A stretch of DNA of 64,000 bases, from positions 930,001 to 994,000 of the forward strand of contig NZ_CP020738.1 of assembly GCF_002097715.1 (NCBI RefSeq), written 5' to 3'. Position 1 is the first letter of the stretch, and every line of letters starts with the position of its first letter. The notes under the pieces were generated by a model that made no database searches, had not been told where the DNA came from, and saw nothing but the letters and a program-made list of their open reading frames with translations. This DNA is from Burkholderia ubonensis subsp. mesacidophila (lineage in GTDB: Bacteria > Pseudomonadota > Gammaproteobacteria > Burkholderiales > Burkholderiaceae). Made by a program: the position numbers and the translations under genes. Positions 35,235 through 44,364 of this stretch are shown piece after piece.

Positions 35235-36251
35235 GTGTCGACGCTCGTCAACCGCCAACTGCTGCTGAAGACGCGTCCGGAAGGGCGCGTCGGCCGCGAA
35301 CACTTCTCGTTCGTCGACACGCCGGTGCCGGCGCTCGCCGAAGGCGAAGTGCTCGTGCGCGTGCTGTTCCTGTCGATGGACCCGACCAACCGCGTGTGGA
35401 TGAGCGACGTCCCGCAGTACCTGCCGCCCGTCGCGATCGGCGAGGTGATGCGCGCGCTCGGCATCGGGCGCGTCGTCGCGTCGCGTGCCGCGGCGTTCGC
35501 GGAAGGCGATCTCGTGCAAGGGCTCGTCGGCTGGCAGGACTACGCGGTCGTGCCGGCCGCGCAGGCCGCGCAGCTCGTCAAGCTGCCCGCGCAGGCGGGC
35601 CTGCCGCTGCCGACGCTGCTCGGCGCGTGCGGGATGAGCGGGCTGACCGCGTACTACGGCCTGACCGAGATCGCGCCGGTGCAGCCGGGCGAGACGCTCG
35701 TCGTATCGGCCGCGGCGGGCTCGGTCGGGTCGATCGCCGGGCAGATCGGCAAGATCCACGGCGCGCGCGTGGTCGGGATCGCGGGCGGGCCGGACAAGTG
35801 CCGCTACCTGACGGAGACGCTCGGCTTCGACGCTGCGGTCGACTACAAGGCCGACGACTTCCGGCAGCAGCTGAAGGCGGCGACGCCGGACGGCGTGCAC
35901 GTGAACTTCGAGAACGTCGGCGGCGACGTGATGCGCGCGGTGCTGTCGCGGATGGTGATCGGCGGGCGCATCGCACTGTGCGGCACGATCGCGAATTACA
36001 ACAGTGGGCGCGCGGCCGACGACGTCAGCGTGCTGATCTCGAAGCGCCTGACGATGCGCGGCTTCCTGATTCTCGACTACCGCAACAGCCGCGAAGCCGT
36101 GCAGACGCTCGCCGGCTGGCTGCGCGACGGCCGGCTCAAGGCCGAGGAAACCGTCGCCGACGGTCTCGAAAACGCCCCCGACGTGCTGAATCGCCTGTTC
36201 GACGGCGATCATCGGGGCAAACTCGTGCTGCGGGTCGATCCGCACGCGTGA
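35235..36251 (+). CDS. zinc-independent medium-chain reductase (NADP-dependent oxidoreductase)
   Basis: A 338-residue MDR of the YncB/CurA-like group that reduces activated double bonds with NADPH. Seen are the N-terminal MDP-x-NRVWMSD segment (about residue 48-58), the cofactor motif VVSAAAGSVGSIAGQIGK (about 156-173) and the FENVGGDVM region. No catalytic zinc cysteines are present. The start is GTG at 35235, with AGGAGGAG seven bases upstream, giving VSTLVNRQLLLKTRPEG. It probably belongs with the SDR gene just before it. Confidence 0.88.
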   Translation: MSTLVNRQLLLKTRPEGRVGREHFSFVDTPVPALAEGEVLVRVLFLSMDPTNRVWMSDVPQYLPPVAIGEVMRALGIGRVVASRAAAFAEGDLVQGLVGWQDYAVVPAAQAAQLVKLPAQAGLPLPTLLGACGMSGLTAYYGLTEIAPVQPGETLVVSAAAGSVGSIAGQIGKIHGARVVGIAGGPDKCRYLTETLGFDAAVDYKADDFRQQLKAATPDGVHVNFENVGGDVMRAVLSRMVIGGRIALCGTIANYNSGRAADDVSVLISKRLTMRGFLILDYRNSREAVQTLAGWLRDGRLKAEETVADGLENAPDVLNRLFDGDHRGKLVLRVDPHA

Positions 36252-36339
36252 GTCGCATGCGCCGCGGACGGCGCGTGAGCGCGTGCCGCCGCGATGGCGA
36301 GATTGTCATAAAACGTCATATTTGGACGTTGTCTGTATT

Positions 36340-36359
36340 GTCCGATATCGTTTTCGGAC
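36340..36359. promoter_or_regulatory. GTCCGA-N8-TCGGAC dyad
   Basis: The same arms and the same spacer length as the dyad at 10250-10269 before the acetolactate synthase gene. Here it lies in an AT-leaning 223-base gap, 116 bases before the start of an exported-protein gene. It may be an operator for a shared regulator; chance is possible. Confidence 0.35.
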
Positions 36360-36474
36360 TGGTCTGATATGTTGTCCCGACGCTTCTCCCTAAAGTGAAT
36401 GCCGATATGCAAGGCGGCATGACCCGGGCGTCACGCCGCCGTTTCCGGATGAACGGCACAGGGAGAGGCGACAG

Positions 36475-36975
36475 ATGCAGGCAGCGCGGCGGCGGGAAGC
36501 AACGGCAATCACGAACCCAAAGGATGCGGCAACGCGGCACCGCACGCTGTGCATGCTGCTGGCGGGCATGTGCGCCGCGCTGTTCGCATCGGGGGCATGT
36601 GCGGCCGGGCAGGTGCGGTTCGCCGGCGCGATCGTCGCGCAATACGACGTCACGCTCGCGGCGCCGTCCGTCGCAATGCGCGAACCGGCAGCCGATGTCG
36701 ATGCACGAGACGCTTCAGTGGCGGTGACGTTCGATGCGCATGACCGGCGCTTGCCGGGCGCGCGCATCGTGCTGGCCGATGTGCGCGGCGCGCCGTTGAT
36801 GCAGCAGGAAGTGTCCGGCATTCGCGCGACGTGGCGCGATGCGGCCAGCCGGCGGATCGTGCCGCCGCGTGCCGACGGTGCGTATCGGGTCGGGCCGCAT
36901 GGCGGAACGATGACGGTCGCGGCGTCGGATGGCGACGCGGCCGGGCCGATCGTGATGAAGATTCTCCATCCGTGA
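36475..36975 (+). CDS. exported protein of unknown function
   Basis: A 166-residue protein with an Arg-rich N-terminus, a hydrophobic stretch at about 25-43 and a plausible signal cleavage after ACA (ACAAGQVRF). The mature part begins QVRFAGAIVAQYDVT, which resembles the first strand of fimbrial subunits, but it lacks the paired cysteines and I do not assign it. GGGAGAGG lies six bases before the ATG. It has no evident operon partner; a hairpin and the convergent AI-2E-type gene follow. Confidence 0.6.
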   Translation: MQAARRREATAITNPKDAATRHRTLCMLLAGMCAALFASGACAAGQVRFAGAIVAQYDVTLAAPSVAMREPAADVDARDASVAVTFDAHDRRLPGARIVLADVRGAPLMQQEVSGIRATWRDAASRRIVPPRADGAYRVGPHGGTMTVAASDGDAAGPIVMKILHP

Positions 36976-37062
36976 CGGGCGGGGCTTACCCGAATTTCTA
37001 ACCCGGATGTCGATATCGCATTGCGCGGCCGGTCATTCGCAACCGGCCGGCGATAATGGGCT

Positions 37063-37090
37063 GCAAGCCGCGCTCGCGGGCGCGGCTTGC
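37063..37090. terminator. hairpin between exported protein and AI-2E-type gene
   Basis: A perfect 11-base-pair stem (GCAAGCCGCGC with GCGCGGCTTGC) and a six-base loop, one base from the stop of the minus-strand gene. No T run follows on either side, but position suggests a shared terminator. Confidence 0.5.
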
Positions 37091-37091
37091 G

Positions 37092-38144
37092 TCATTCGCC
37101 CTGTTCGGCGCGCGCGAAGATGTCCCAGCTTGCCATGAACAGCGCGGCGATGAGCGGCCCGATCACGAAGCCGTTGATGCCGAACAGCGCCATCCCGCCG
37201 AGCGTCGAGAGCAGCACGACCCAGTCGGGCATCTTGGTGTCCTTGCCGACGAGGATCGGCCGCAGCAGGTTGTCGACGAGCCCGATCACGCCGCCGCAGA
37301 ACGCGACGAGGATCACGCATTTCCAGATCTCGTCGATCATCAGCAAATAGATGGCGGCCGGCACCCAGACAAGGCCCGCGCCGATCGCGGGCAGCAGCGA
37401 CAGGAACGCCATCAGCGCGCCCCACAGCACGACGCCCTCGATCCCGACCACCCAGAAGATCAGCCCGCCGAGCGCGCCCTGCACGAGCGCGACCGCGATG
37501 TTGCCCTTCACGGTCGCGCGCACGACCGTCGTGAACTTCGACAGCAGCAGGTGCTTGTGCTCGTCGTCGAGCGGCAGCGCGCGGCGCACGCGGCGGCCGA
37601 TCTCGCCGCCGTCGCGCAGCAGGAAGAACACCATGTACATCATCACGCCGAAGCTGATCACGAACTGGAACGTGTTCTGGCCGATGACGAGCGCCTGGGC
37701 CGCGACGAACTGGCTGATCTGCGCGGCGCCGTCGGTCAGCTTCTTCTGGATGCCGGGGAGGTTGGTCACGCCGTATTTCGCGAGCAGCCGCTGGATCGAC
37801 GTCGGCAGCGCATGGATGATGTCCTGGTAGTACTGCGTGTAGTTCGGCTGCGCGGTCTTGATCTCCTGGTAGACGTACGCGATTTCCTGCACGAGCGTCG
37901 CGGCGACGAACACGAGCGGCAGGATCACGATCAGGATGATCAGGGACAACGTCAGGAGTGCGGCGAGATTGCGCCGTTTGCCGAAGCGCGCTGCGAGCCA
38001 GCGCTGCACCGGCTGGAACAGGATCGCCAGAATGGTGCCCCAGAAGACCGCGCCGAAGAACGGCGTGAGAATCCAGCAGAGTCCGACGGTGACGACGAAC
38101 AGGAGCAGATAGAAGAATTTTTGGTGGTCGTTTCCGCTAACCAT
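37092..38144 (-). CDS. AI-2E family membrane transporter
   Basis: A 350-residue inner-membrane protein of the AI-2E/UPF0118 family: hydrophobic segments at about 12-55 and 60-85, a soluble middle (about 100-200), and further segments between 205 and 335. The conserved GGLIFWVVGIEGVVLWGALMAFLSLLPAIGAGLVWVP (broken here as about residues 240-276) is typical. Some members export AI-2, others antiport sodium, so the name is family-level only. A single gene; the next gene on this strand is 214 bases away. Confidence 0.88.
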   Translation of the reverse strand: MVSGNDHQKFFYLLLFVVTVGLCWILTPFFGAVFWGTILAILFQPVQRWLAARFGKRRNLAALLTLSLIILIVILPLVFVAATLVQEIAYVYQEIKTAQPNYTQYYQDIIHALPTSIQRLLAKYGVTNLPGIQKKLTDGAAQISQFVAAQALVIGQNTFQFVISFGVMMYMVFFLLRDGGEIGRRVRRALPLDDEHKHLLLSKFTTVVRATVKGNIAVALVQGALGGLIFWVVGIEGVVLWGALMAFLSLLPAIGAGLVWVPAAIYLLMIDEIWKCVILVAFCGGVIGLVDNLLRPILVGKDTKMPDWVVLLSTLGGMALFGINGFVIGPLIAALFMASWDIFARAEQGE

Positions 38145-38358
38145 GATGGCAACCGCGTGAGGGTGAAATCTGTCGGCCCGGCGCGTGTCCGGGACGGCCC
38201 GAACCGGAGTATGCCCGCAAAGGCGCGGAAGTCATAGTTGCCGCGGACGGCGTGCGCATGGAAACGCCGCGGGCCAGGGCAAGCCCGTTATTAGCGTGAA
38301 CAGGCCCCAAGCCACGCGGCGTTGGCGGAACGCGGATGCGGCGCCCGGCCGCCCGGCG

Positions 38359-38943
38359 TCAGAGGTTGAGCTTCGTGACCTTCGTGCCGTTCACCGACAG
38401 GTCGCCCATCAGGCCGGCGTTGGTCAGCACCAGCACCTCGACCGGCGCGGTGGCCGTATTGGTGTCGACCGCGCCGTTCGCGCCGACCTTGACGACCGCG
38501 ACCGACGCGTCGGCGCCTGCCGACCAGCCGTCCGTCTTGCGGAACGAATCGAGCGAGTCCTGCGTCATGAACAGGAACACGATCGCCTTCGACTGCGCGC
38601 CGGCCTGCAGGCCGACCGACAGCGACGACGTGTTGTAGTAGCCGATCGTGCTGCCGCCGACGCGCAGCGCGCCGTTGCCGGACTGGCCGCCGACGATGAA
38701 GCCCGCCTGCAGCACATTCGGGAACACGAGGACGCCGCGCGATTTCGCGACGAGTTCACGCGAGCCCGGCACCGTCGAATAGAGGCGCGACAGCGTCGCG
38801 TTGACGCTCGCGTCGATCGATTCGCGCTTCGACGCGTTCGCCGCCGCGGGCGGGTTCTTGTCGGGGGTGGTGGTGCAGCCGGCGAGGGCGAGACTGCCGA
38901 GCATGACGGCGGCAGCGGCTTGCATCGCGAGAGTCTTGCGCAT
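38359..38943 (-). CDS. SYLF-domain lipoprotein
   Basis: A 194-residue lipoprotein: signal MRKTLAMQAAAAVMLGSLAL with lipobox LAGC (Cys23), then a SYLF (DUF500/Ysc84-like) domain with FPNVLQAGFIVGGQSGNGALRV and YYNTSSLSVGLQAGAQSKAI. The domain binds phospholipid in eukaryotic relatives; the bacterial role is not settled. AAGGAGAAC precedes the ATG. It shares direction with the DUF883 gene 51 bases upstream, a combination common in beta-proteobacterial stress loci. Confidence 0.88.
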   Translation of the reverse strand: MRKTLAMQAAAAVMLGSLALAGCTTTPDKNPPAAANASKRESIDASVNATLSRLYSTVPGSRELVAKSRGVLVFPNVLQAGFIVGGQSGNGALRVGGSTIGYYNTSSLSVGLQAGAQSKAIVFLFMTQDSLDSFRKTDGWSAGADASVAVVKVGANGAVDTNTATAPVEVLVLTNAGLMGDLSVNGTKVTKLNL

Positions 38944-38994
38944 GTGTGTTCTCCTTCGTTGTCGGGTTGAGAGCGGCGTAATGGCCGACCGGGA

Positions 38995-39390
38995 TCAACG
39001 ACGGGCGAGCAGCAGGCCCGCCACGAATGCGAGGCCCGCGACGACGCCCGCGGTCTGCCACGGGTTGTCGTGCACGACCTGCGACACGCGCTCGGCGGAA
39101 CCGCGCAGCCGGGCGGCCGCGGAATGCGATGCGACGTCGAGCGTGCTGCGCGCTTCATCGAGACGCGACTGCACGCGCTTGCGCAACGCGGCGATGTCGC
39201 CGTCTCCATCGTGCTTCAACAAATCCTCGAGTTCGTCGACGAGTTCGCGCAGGTCGTCCTGCACATCCGCGTGCAGGTTGTGCGCGGCGGAGCGGGTGCT
39301 GCGTCCCACGCGGCGGCCGGTGCGGCGGATGTCGGACAGGCCGCGGTCAAGCTTGTGTTCGATCGAGTCGGTGAGCGCCATGATGTTCAT
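38995..39390 (-). CDS. DUF883 (ElaB/YqjD-like) membrane-anchored protein
   Basis: A 131-residue protein with a long helical body (about 20-100; ADVQDDLRELVDELEDLLKHDG, IAALRKRVQSRLDEARSTLD) and a C-terminal membrane anchor (TAGVVAGLAFVAGLLLARR) preceded by NPWQ, the ElaB/YqjD signature. Relatives are tail-anchored, stationary-phase proteins that bind ribosomes. Starts MNIMALTD after AGGAGG at good spacing; the ATG nine bases in is an alternative. It precedes the SYLF lipoprotein gene. Confidence 0.88.
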   Translation of the reverse strand: MNIMALTDSIEHKLDRGLSDIRRTGRRVGRSTRSAAHNLHADVQDDLRELVDELEDLLKHDGDGDIAALRKRVQSRLDEARSTLDVASHSAAARLRGSAERVSQVVHDNPWQTAGVVAGLAFVAGLLLARR

Positions 39391-39599
39391 CCTCCTTGAA
39401 CCAAGCAGATTTGAAGACAGGAAAAATCGCTGCAGCCTGTGTGATTCGCCCGATGCGGGGGAGTTTCGTCAGATGCTTTCGGTTTCGTCGGCGCACGGTG
39501 CGCGAAGCCCCGCCAGGCATGGCGCGACAGCAGGAGAATTTTTTTCGCCTGCGACGCCGGCGTGGCGTGAATGACGCGTGCCCGATGCGGGCGGATTCG

Positions 39600-41462
39600 C
39601 TATTCAGGTAAAAGTGACGGAATTTGTAAGGTGTGCAGGTAAATTCCGCTTGCGGTCGGCGTGTCGCGATCCTCGAGCGCGAGATCGATCACGAGCGGAT
39701 CGTGGTCCGACGAACGGTAGGGATCGGGCGCGTAGTAGCGCGATTGCTGCTCGCGCGTCTTGAACCCCGGCGTGTATTGCAGCGCGACCGGTTCGTCGGC
39801 GTTGATGTGCCATGCGTGCACGGCCTTCACGCGCGCGGCGAGCGTCGACGTCGCGAGCGCGTGGTCGAGGTAGCCCGCTTCGCCGCCGAACACGTAGCTG
39901 TACGCGTCGTCGCCGAGAAAACGCGCGACCAGGTTCGCATAGCCGCGCGCTTCGAGCGCACGGATCGGATCTTCCTTCGCGTAGCTGTTGAGGTCGCCGA
40001 TCAGCAGCACGCCTTCCGCGGTCACGCCGGTGGGATTGCCCGCGAGCCAGCCGGCGATGCGTTCGGCCGCGCGCGTGCGCGTCGCGTTCCAGCAGCCCTG
40101 GCCGTCGGCCTGATCGAGATCGGCGCCCGCTGCGTTCGGGCAGTTCTTCGATTTCAGGTGATTGACCGCGACCGTGACGGCGCGCGCGCCGCCGATGCGC
40201 GCGAAGGTCTGCACGAGCGGCGGGCGGTTCAGGTTGCCGATCTCGAGCGTCGCCGCGCGCCCGGCCGGTTCGACCGTGCGGCTGTCGTAGAGCAGCGCGA
40301 CCGCGATCGCGTCGCTGCCGAGGCGTGCGGCGCCCGGCGCGACCACGCGCCAGCCGTCGCCGAGCTTCGCAGCCAGGCGGCGCACCGCGCTGGCGTCGCC
40401 GTAGCCGTTGTTCGCGAGCTCCATCAGGCCGATCACGTCCGCGCGCAGCGCCCGCAGCGTCGCGACGATCTTCGCTTCCTGCCGCGCGAATTCGGCCGGG
40501 GTCTTCGCGCCGCGATTGGCGGGCGCGTCGAAGCCGCCGCCGCGGCCGTCGCCGTTGAAGTAATTGAACACGTTGAACGACGCGACCCGTACGTCGGCGT
40601 CCGGATGCCGCGCGGGTGCGCCGGTGCGCGGATTCGCGGCGCGCTCGAATACCGGTGCGGCCGCGCCCGGCACCGGCTGCAGCCGCCACGTGTCGTAGCG
40701 CCGCTCGAGCACGCCTTCGACGCCGCGCACCGTGTAGCCGGCGCGCAGCGTGTTCGCGGCGCTCAGCGCGGGCGGCGGGTAGCGCACGGTCGCGGGATTC
40801 TGCTTGTTCGAGCCGTCGTCGAGGACGATGCGGTTGCGCGCGTTCGCGTCCGCCTGCGCGCCGGCCCGGGCCGGCGCGACGAGATGCGTCGGCGTGCGCA
40901 GCCGGCCGTTGCTGAGCACGATGCTGCCGTAGCGGCCCAGTTCGTAGGTATCGCTGACCGTCAGCGTCTGCGGCAGCCGCACGAGCATGCCCTCGTGGGC
41001 GGCGAACACGGACGCGGCGTCGACCGGCAGCGTGAGCGTCGCCGGCGTGACCGTCCGCCCGCGCGCGCAGACGGCGATTCCGCCCGACAGCGTGAGCTGC
41101 GTCTGGCCGTATTTCTCCTCGATCCTGCCGGTCGCGTGCACGACGTCGCCGGCCGTTGCGCGCGCCTTTGGCGCATAGACGAACAGGCCTTCCGACACGC
41201 CCGGCCGGCGCCGGCGCTCGGCGTCCGCCTGCTGGACGAAGAACCCGCCGAACCCGTCGGCGCCGCCGAAGTCTGCGGTGACGACGGCTTCGATCGACGT
41301 CGTCTGCCCGGCCAGCGGTGACGGGCCGGGGCCGCCCCGGATCGCGGCGATGGGCGTCGTCGCGCCGCCGCAGCCGGCGCTGACGGGCGGCGCGGCCGCG
41401 AGCGCCGGGGCGGACGTGACGAGTGAAGCGGCAAGGACGAACGACGGCAATGAACGATGCAT
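39600..41462 (-). CDS. secreted endonuclease/exonuclease/phosphatase, ExeM/NucH-like
   Basis: A 620-residue exported nuclease. A signal peptide (MHRSLPSFVLAASLVTSAPALAAA) is followed by an OB-fold-like domain (about 40-200) and an EEP catalytic domain whose motifs appear as RVASFNVFNYF near 291, GDLNSYAKEDP near 489 and SDHDPLVID near 588. ExeM-type enzymes degrade extracellular DNA. The start is set at 41462 because the signal peptide begins there. It is a single gene; a polysaccharide/biofilm context in the window would fit a role in DNA turnover, but that is inference. Confidence 0.87.
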   Translation of the reverse strand: MHRSLPSFVLAASLVTSAPALAAAPPVSAGCGGATTPIAAIRGGPGPSPLAGQTTSIEAVVTADFGGADGFGGFFVQQADAERRRRPGVSEGLFVYAPKARATAGDVVHATGRIEEKYGQTQLTLSGGIAVCARGRTVTPATLTLPVDAASVFAAHEGMLVRLPQTLTVSDTYELGRYGSIVLSNGRLRTPTHLVAPARAGAQADANARNRIVLDDGSNKQNPATVRYPPPALSAANTLRAGYTVRGVEGVLERRYDTWRLQPVPGAAAPVFERAANPRTGAPARHPDADVRVASFNVFNYFNGDGRGGGFDAPANRGAKTPAEFARQEAKIVATLRALRADVIGLMELANNGYGDASAVRRLAAKLGDGWRVVAPGAARLGSDAIAVALLYDSRTVEPAGRAATLEIGNLNRPPLVQTFARIGGARAVTVAVNHLKSKNCPNAAGADLDQADGQGCWNATRTRAAERIAGWLAGNPTGVTAEGVLLIGDLNSYAKEDPIRALEARGYANLVARFLGDDAYSYVFGGEAGYLDHALATSTLAARVKAVHAWHINADEPVALQYTPGFKTREQQSRYYAPDPYRSSDHDPLVIDLALEDRDTPTASGIYLHTLQIPSLLPE

Positions 41463-41744
41463 GGCGTGACTCGGCTGAAAAAATCGGAAAGCCAGGGGCG
41501 CATGGTGACAGGAAGTTGTAATGAAGTGGCCGGAATAGGCCGTTCGGACAGGTGTCGGGCGGTGACCGTCCGGCGGAGAATGGCGCAATGCTGTCGCGTG
41601 ACGGCGTTCGGGCGTCCGCGCCGGGCGGGATCGAATGGACCGCCGGGCGTCGCCGGCCCAGAATAGCGGGCCAACGTTGAAGCGGACCATCCGGCGGGCT
41701 CCGCGCCTGCCGCCACACCGCCGGACTTGCCAGAGGAGAATTTC

Positions 41745-42098
41745 ATGGCGTACATGCTGTTGATTGTCGAACCGACCGGCCAGCGCGCCGGGCGCACGCT
41801 TGCGCAAGGGCAGTCCCTCTATGCGCGGATGCAGGATTTCGCCAGGGGCCTGAAGGCGCGCGGCGTGCTGCGCGCGGTCGAGTCCCTCGAAACGTCGGAG
41901 CGCGGCACGCGCGTGCAGGTGCGCGACGGCGAGACGCGCCTGATCGACGGGCCGTTCGCCGAGGCGAAGGAGATGGTCGGCGGCTTCTTTCTCGTCGACG
42001 TCGACACGCACGCGGAAGCGGTCGAGATCGCGCGCCAGTGCCCCGCCGCGCAATGGTGCACGGTCGAGGTCCGTGCGGTCGGCCCGTGTTTCCTCTGA
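41745..42098 (+). CDS. YciI-like (DGPF-motif) protein
   Basis: A 117-residue ferredoxin-like-fold protein of the YciI/DGPF group; the signature reads IDGPFAEAKEMVGGFFLVDV (about 67-86). Such proteins are commonly encoded next to ECF42 sigma factors, with no settled activity. AGAGGAGA precedes the ATG. It starts a four-gene set with a second YciI protein, a VOC protein and the sigma factor. Confidence 0.85.
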   Translation: MAYMLLIVEPTGQRAGRTLAQGQSLYARMQDFARGLKARGVLRAVESLETSERGTRVQVRDGETRLIDGPFAEAKEMVGGFFLVDVDTHAEAVEIARQCPAAQWCTVEVRAVGPCFL

Positions 42099-42233
42099 GT
42101 CCGGGCGAGTCGCCCGAAACCGGGTGTTTACCCTGATTCGTCGTGCCGCGCGTCGATCCGCGTGCGACTCGCGCGTCGTTCGGATAGGGCGCCGACGAGC
42201 GGCGTCTCGGACTAGCGAAACAAGGAGCAGACG

Positions 42234-42656
42234 ATGCGATACATGATCATGGTGCGGGCGAATGCCGTCAGCGAATCCGGTGCGTTGCCGGACGACCGGC
42301 TGGTCGAGGCGATGACGGTCTATCACGAGGAGCTGGCGAAGGCCGGCGTGCTGCTCGACGCGACGGGCCTGCACCCGAGCTCGAAGGGCTGGCGCGTGCG
42401 CTACGTGGGCGGCAAGGGGACGGTGATCGACGGCCCGTTCGCCGAGACCAAGGAGCTGATCGCGGGCTACACGCTGATCCAGGTGCGCTCGCGCGACGAG
42501 GCGCTCGAATGGACGCGCCGCTTCCCGGCGCCATTCGGCGCGGAACTGGACTGCGAGATCGAGGTGCGCCAGCTGATGGAACTGGACGATCTCACACCGA
42601 GCGACGCGGTCGAGCGGTTCCGCGAGCTTCAGGCCGCTCGCGGCTTCGGTCATTGA
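42234..42656 (+). CDS. second YciI-like (DGPF-motif) protein
   Basis: A 140-residue paralogue of the gene before it, with IDGPFAETKELIAGYTLIQV at about 64-83 and a longer C-terminal helix. AAGGAG precedes the ATG. The 135-base gap to the first YciI gene may contain a promoter, with this gene, the VOC gene and the sigma factor as the core operon (26 bases, then an overlap). Its likely partner is the ECF42 factor. Confidence 0.87.
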   Translation: MRYMIMVRANAVSESGALPDDRLVEAMTVYHEELAKAGVLLDATGLHPSSKGWRVRYVGGKGTVIDGPFAETKELIAGYTLIQVRSRDEALEWTRRFPAPFGAELDCEIEVRQLMELDDLTPSDAVERFRELQAARGFGH

Positions 42657-42682
42657 GCGCAATGTCACGAGGAGCGCAAGCA

Positions 42683-43099
42683 ATGCACAAGCAGATCTTC
42701 ATCAACCTGCCGGTGGCCGACCTGCCGCGCGCACAGGCGTTCTATGCGGCGCTCGGCTTCGAGCCGGTGCCGGCATACACCAACGACCAGGCCGCCTGCA
42801 TCCGGATCAGCGACGCGATCTTCGCGATGCTGCTCGTCAGGCCGTTCTTCCAGACCTTCACCGACAAGACCATCGTCGATCCGGCCACCCACGTGCAGGC
42901 GCTGCCGTGCCTGTCGTGCGAGAGCCGTGCCGAGGTCGACGCGGTCGTCGCGAAGGCGCGCGCGGCGGGCGGCGCGACGCCGCGTCCGCCGCTGGAGTAT
43001 CCGGGCATGTACGGCCACGCGTTCGCCGATCCGGACGGCCACGTGTGGGAACTGATGCATGTCGCGCAGGACGCGTCCGCGCAGGGGCCGGCGTCGTGA
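42683..43099 (+). CDS. VOC-family (glyoxalase-like) protein
   Basis: A 138-residue vicinal-oxygen-chelate protein: two beta-alpha-beta-beta-beta units beginning KQIFINLPVADLPRAQAFYAALGF and ending YGHAFADPDGHVWELMHV. It would bind a metal, but the reaction is unknown. The start MHKQIF is used because ACGAGGAGC is eight bases upstream; an ATG 21 bases earlier is in frame. Its stop overlaps the GTG of the sigma factor (GTGA). Confidence 0.87.
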   Translation: MHKQIFINLPVADLPRAQAFYAALGFEPVPAYTNDQAACIRISDAIFAMLLVRPFFQTFTDKTIVDPATHVQALPCLSCESRAEVDAVVAKARAAGGATPRPPLEYPGMYGHAFADPDGHVWELMHVAQDASAQGPAS

Positions 43100-44364
43100 C
43101 GCAGGCGGCCACGCACCGCGCGATCGAGGCCGTCTGGCGGATCGAGGCGCCGAAGATCATCGCGCGGGCCGCGCGCGTGGTGCGCGACGTGGGCGTCGCG
43201 GAGGAACTGGCTCAGGACACGCTCGTCGCGGCGCTCGAGCACTGGCCCGTCGACGGCGTGCCGGACAACCCGGCCGCCTGGCTGATGACGGCCGTGAAGC
43301 GCCGCGCGCTCGACCGGGTCCGCCAGGAATCGCTGCACGCGGCGAAGCGCGACCAGCTCGGCCGCGAGTTCGACGCGCTCGGCGTGCACGTGGTGCCCGA
43401 CATCGCGGAGGCGCTCGCCGATGCGCAGGCCGACGACATCGGCGACGACCTGCTGCGGCTGATCTTCACCGCGTGCCATCCGGTGCTGTCGACCGACGCG
43501 CGCGTCGCGTTGACGCTGCGGCTGCTCGGCGGGCTGACGACGGACGAGATCGCGCGCGCGTTCCTCGCGCCGGAGCCGACGATCGCGCAGCGGATCGTGC
43601 GCGCGAAGCGCACGCTCGCGGCGGCGCACGTGCCGTTCGAGGTGCCGGCGGCCGACGCGCGGCCGGCGCGGCTCGCGTCGGTGCTCGAGGTGATCTACCT
43701 GATCTTCAACGAAGGCTATGCGGCGACCGCCGGCGACGACTGGATGCGTCCCGCGCTGTGCGACGAAGCGCTGCGACTGGGCCGCGTGCTCGCGGGGCTC
43801 GCGCCGGACGAGAGCGAGGTGTTCGGCCTCGTCGCGCTGATGGAGCTGCAGGCGTCGCGCACGCGTGTGCGCACCGACGCGCAGGGCCGCCCGGTGCTGC
43901 TGCTCGAGCAGGATCGCAGCCGCTGGGATCCGCTGCTGATCCGGCGCGGCCTCGCGGCGCTCGAACGCGCGACGAAGCTCGGTGGCGTGCGCGGGCCGTA
44001 TGCGCTGCAGGCGGCGCTGGCGGCCTGTCATGCCCGGGCGCGGCAGGCATCGGAAACCGACTGGGCGCAGATCGTCGCGCTGTACGACGCGCTCGCGGAG
44101 GTCGCGCCGTCGCCCGTCGTCGAACTGAATCGCGCAGTGGCGGTGGGCATGGCGTTCGGGCCGGCCGCGGGGCTCGAGCTCGTCGACGCGCTGTGCGATG
44201 CCCCGGCGCTCGCGCGCTATCACTGGCTGCCGAGCGTGCGCGGCGACCTGCTCGCGAAGCTCGGGCGCGCCGACGAGGCGAAGGCCGAATTCCGCCGCGC
44301 GGCGGAGCTGACCCGCAACGCGCGCGAACGCGAATTGCTGCTGAAGCGCGCGGCCGATGCGTGA
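43096..44364 (+). CDS. ECF42-type RNA polymerase sigma factor
   Basis: A 422-residue extracytoplasmic-function sigma factor with region 2 (about 10-75; ARVVRDVGVAEELAQDTLVAALEHWP), region 4 (about 125-180; LRLLGGLTTDEIARAFLAPEPTIAQRIVRAKRTL) and a long C-terminal extension (about 185-422) of paired helices resembling TPRs. This extension and the co-encoded DGPF proteins define ECF42, a group without an anti-sigma factor. The GTG start overlaps the VOC stop. No anti-sigma gene follows; the next 560 bases are non-coding. Confidence 0.9.
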   Translation: MTQAATHRAIEAVWRIEAPKIIARAARVVRDVGVAEELAQDTLVAALEHWPVDGVPDNPAAWLMTAVKRRALDRVRQESLHAAKRDQLGREFDALGVHVVPDIAEALADAQADDIGDDLLRLIFTACHPVLSTDARVALTLRLLGGLTTDEIARAFLAPEPTIAQRIVRAKRTLAAAHVPFEVPAADARPARLASVLEVIYLIFNEGYAATAGDDWMRPALCDEALRLGRVLAGLAPDESEVFGLVALMELQASRTRVRTDAQGRPVLLLEQDRSRWDPLLIRRGLAALERATKLGGVRGPYALQAALAACHARARQASETDWAQIVALYDALAEVAPSPVVELNRAVAVGMAFGPAAGLELVDALCDAPALARYHWLPSVRGDLLAKLGRADEAKAEFRRAAELTRNARERELLLKRAADA

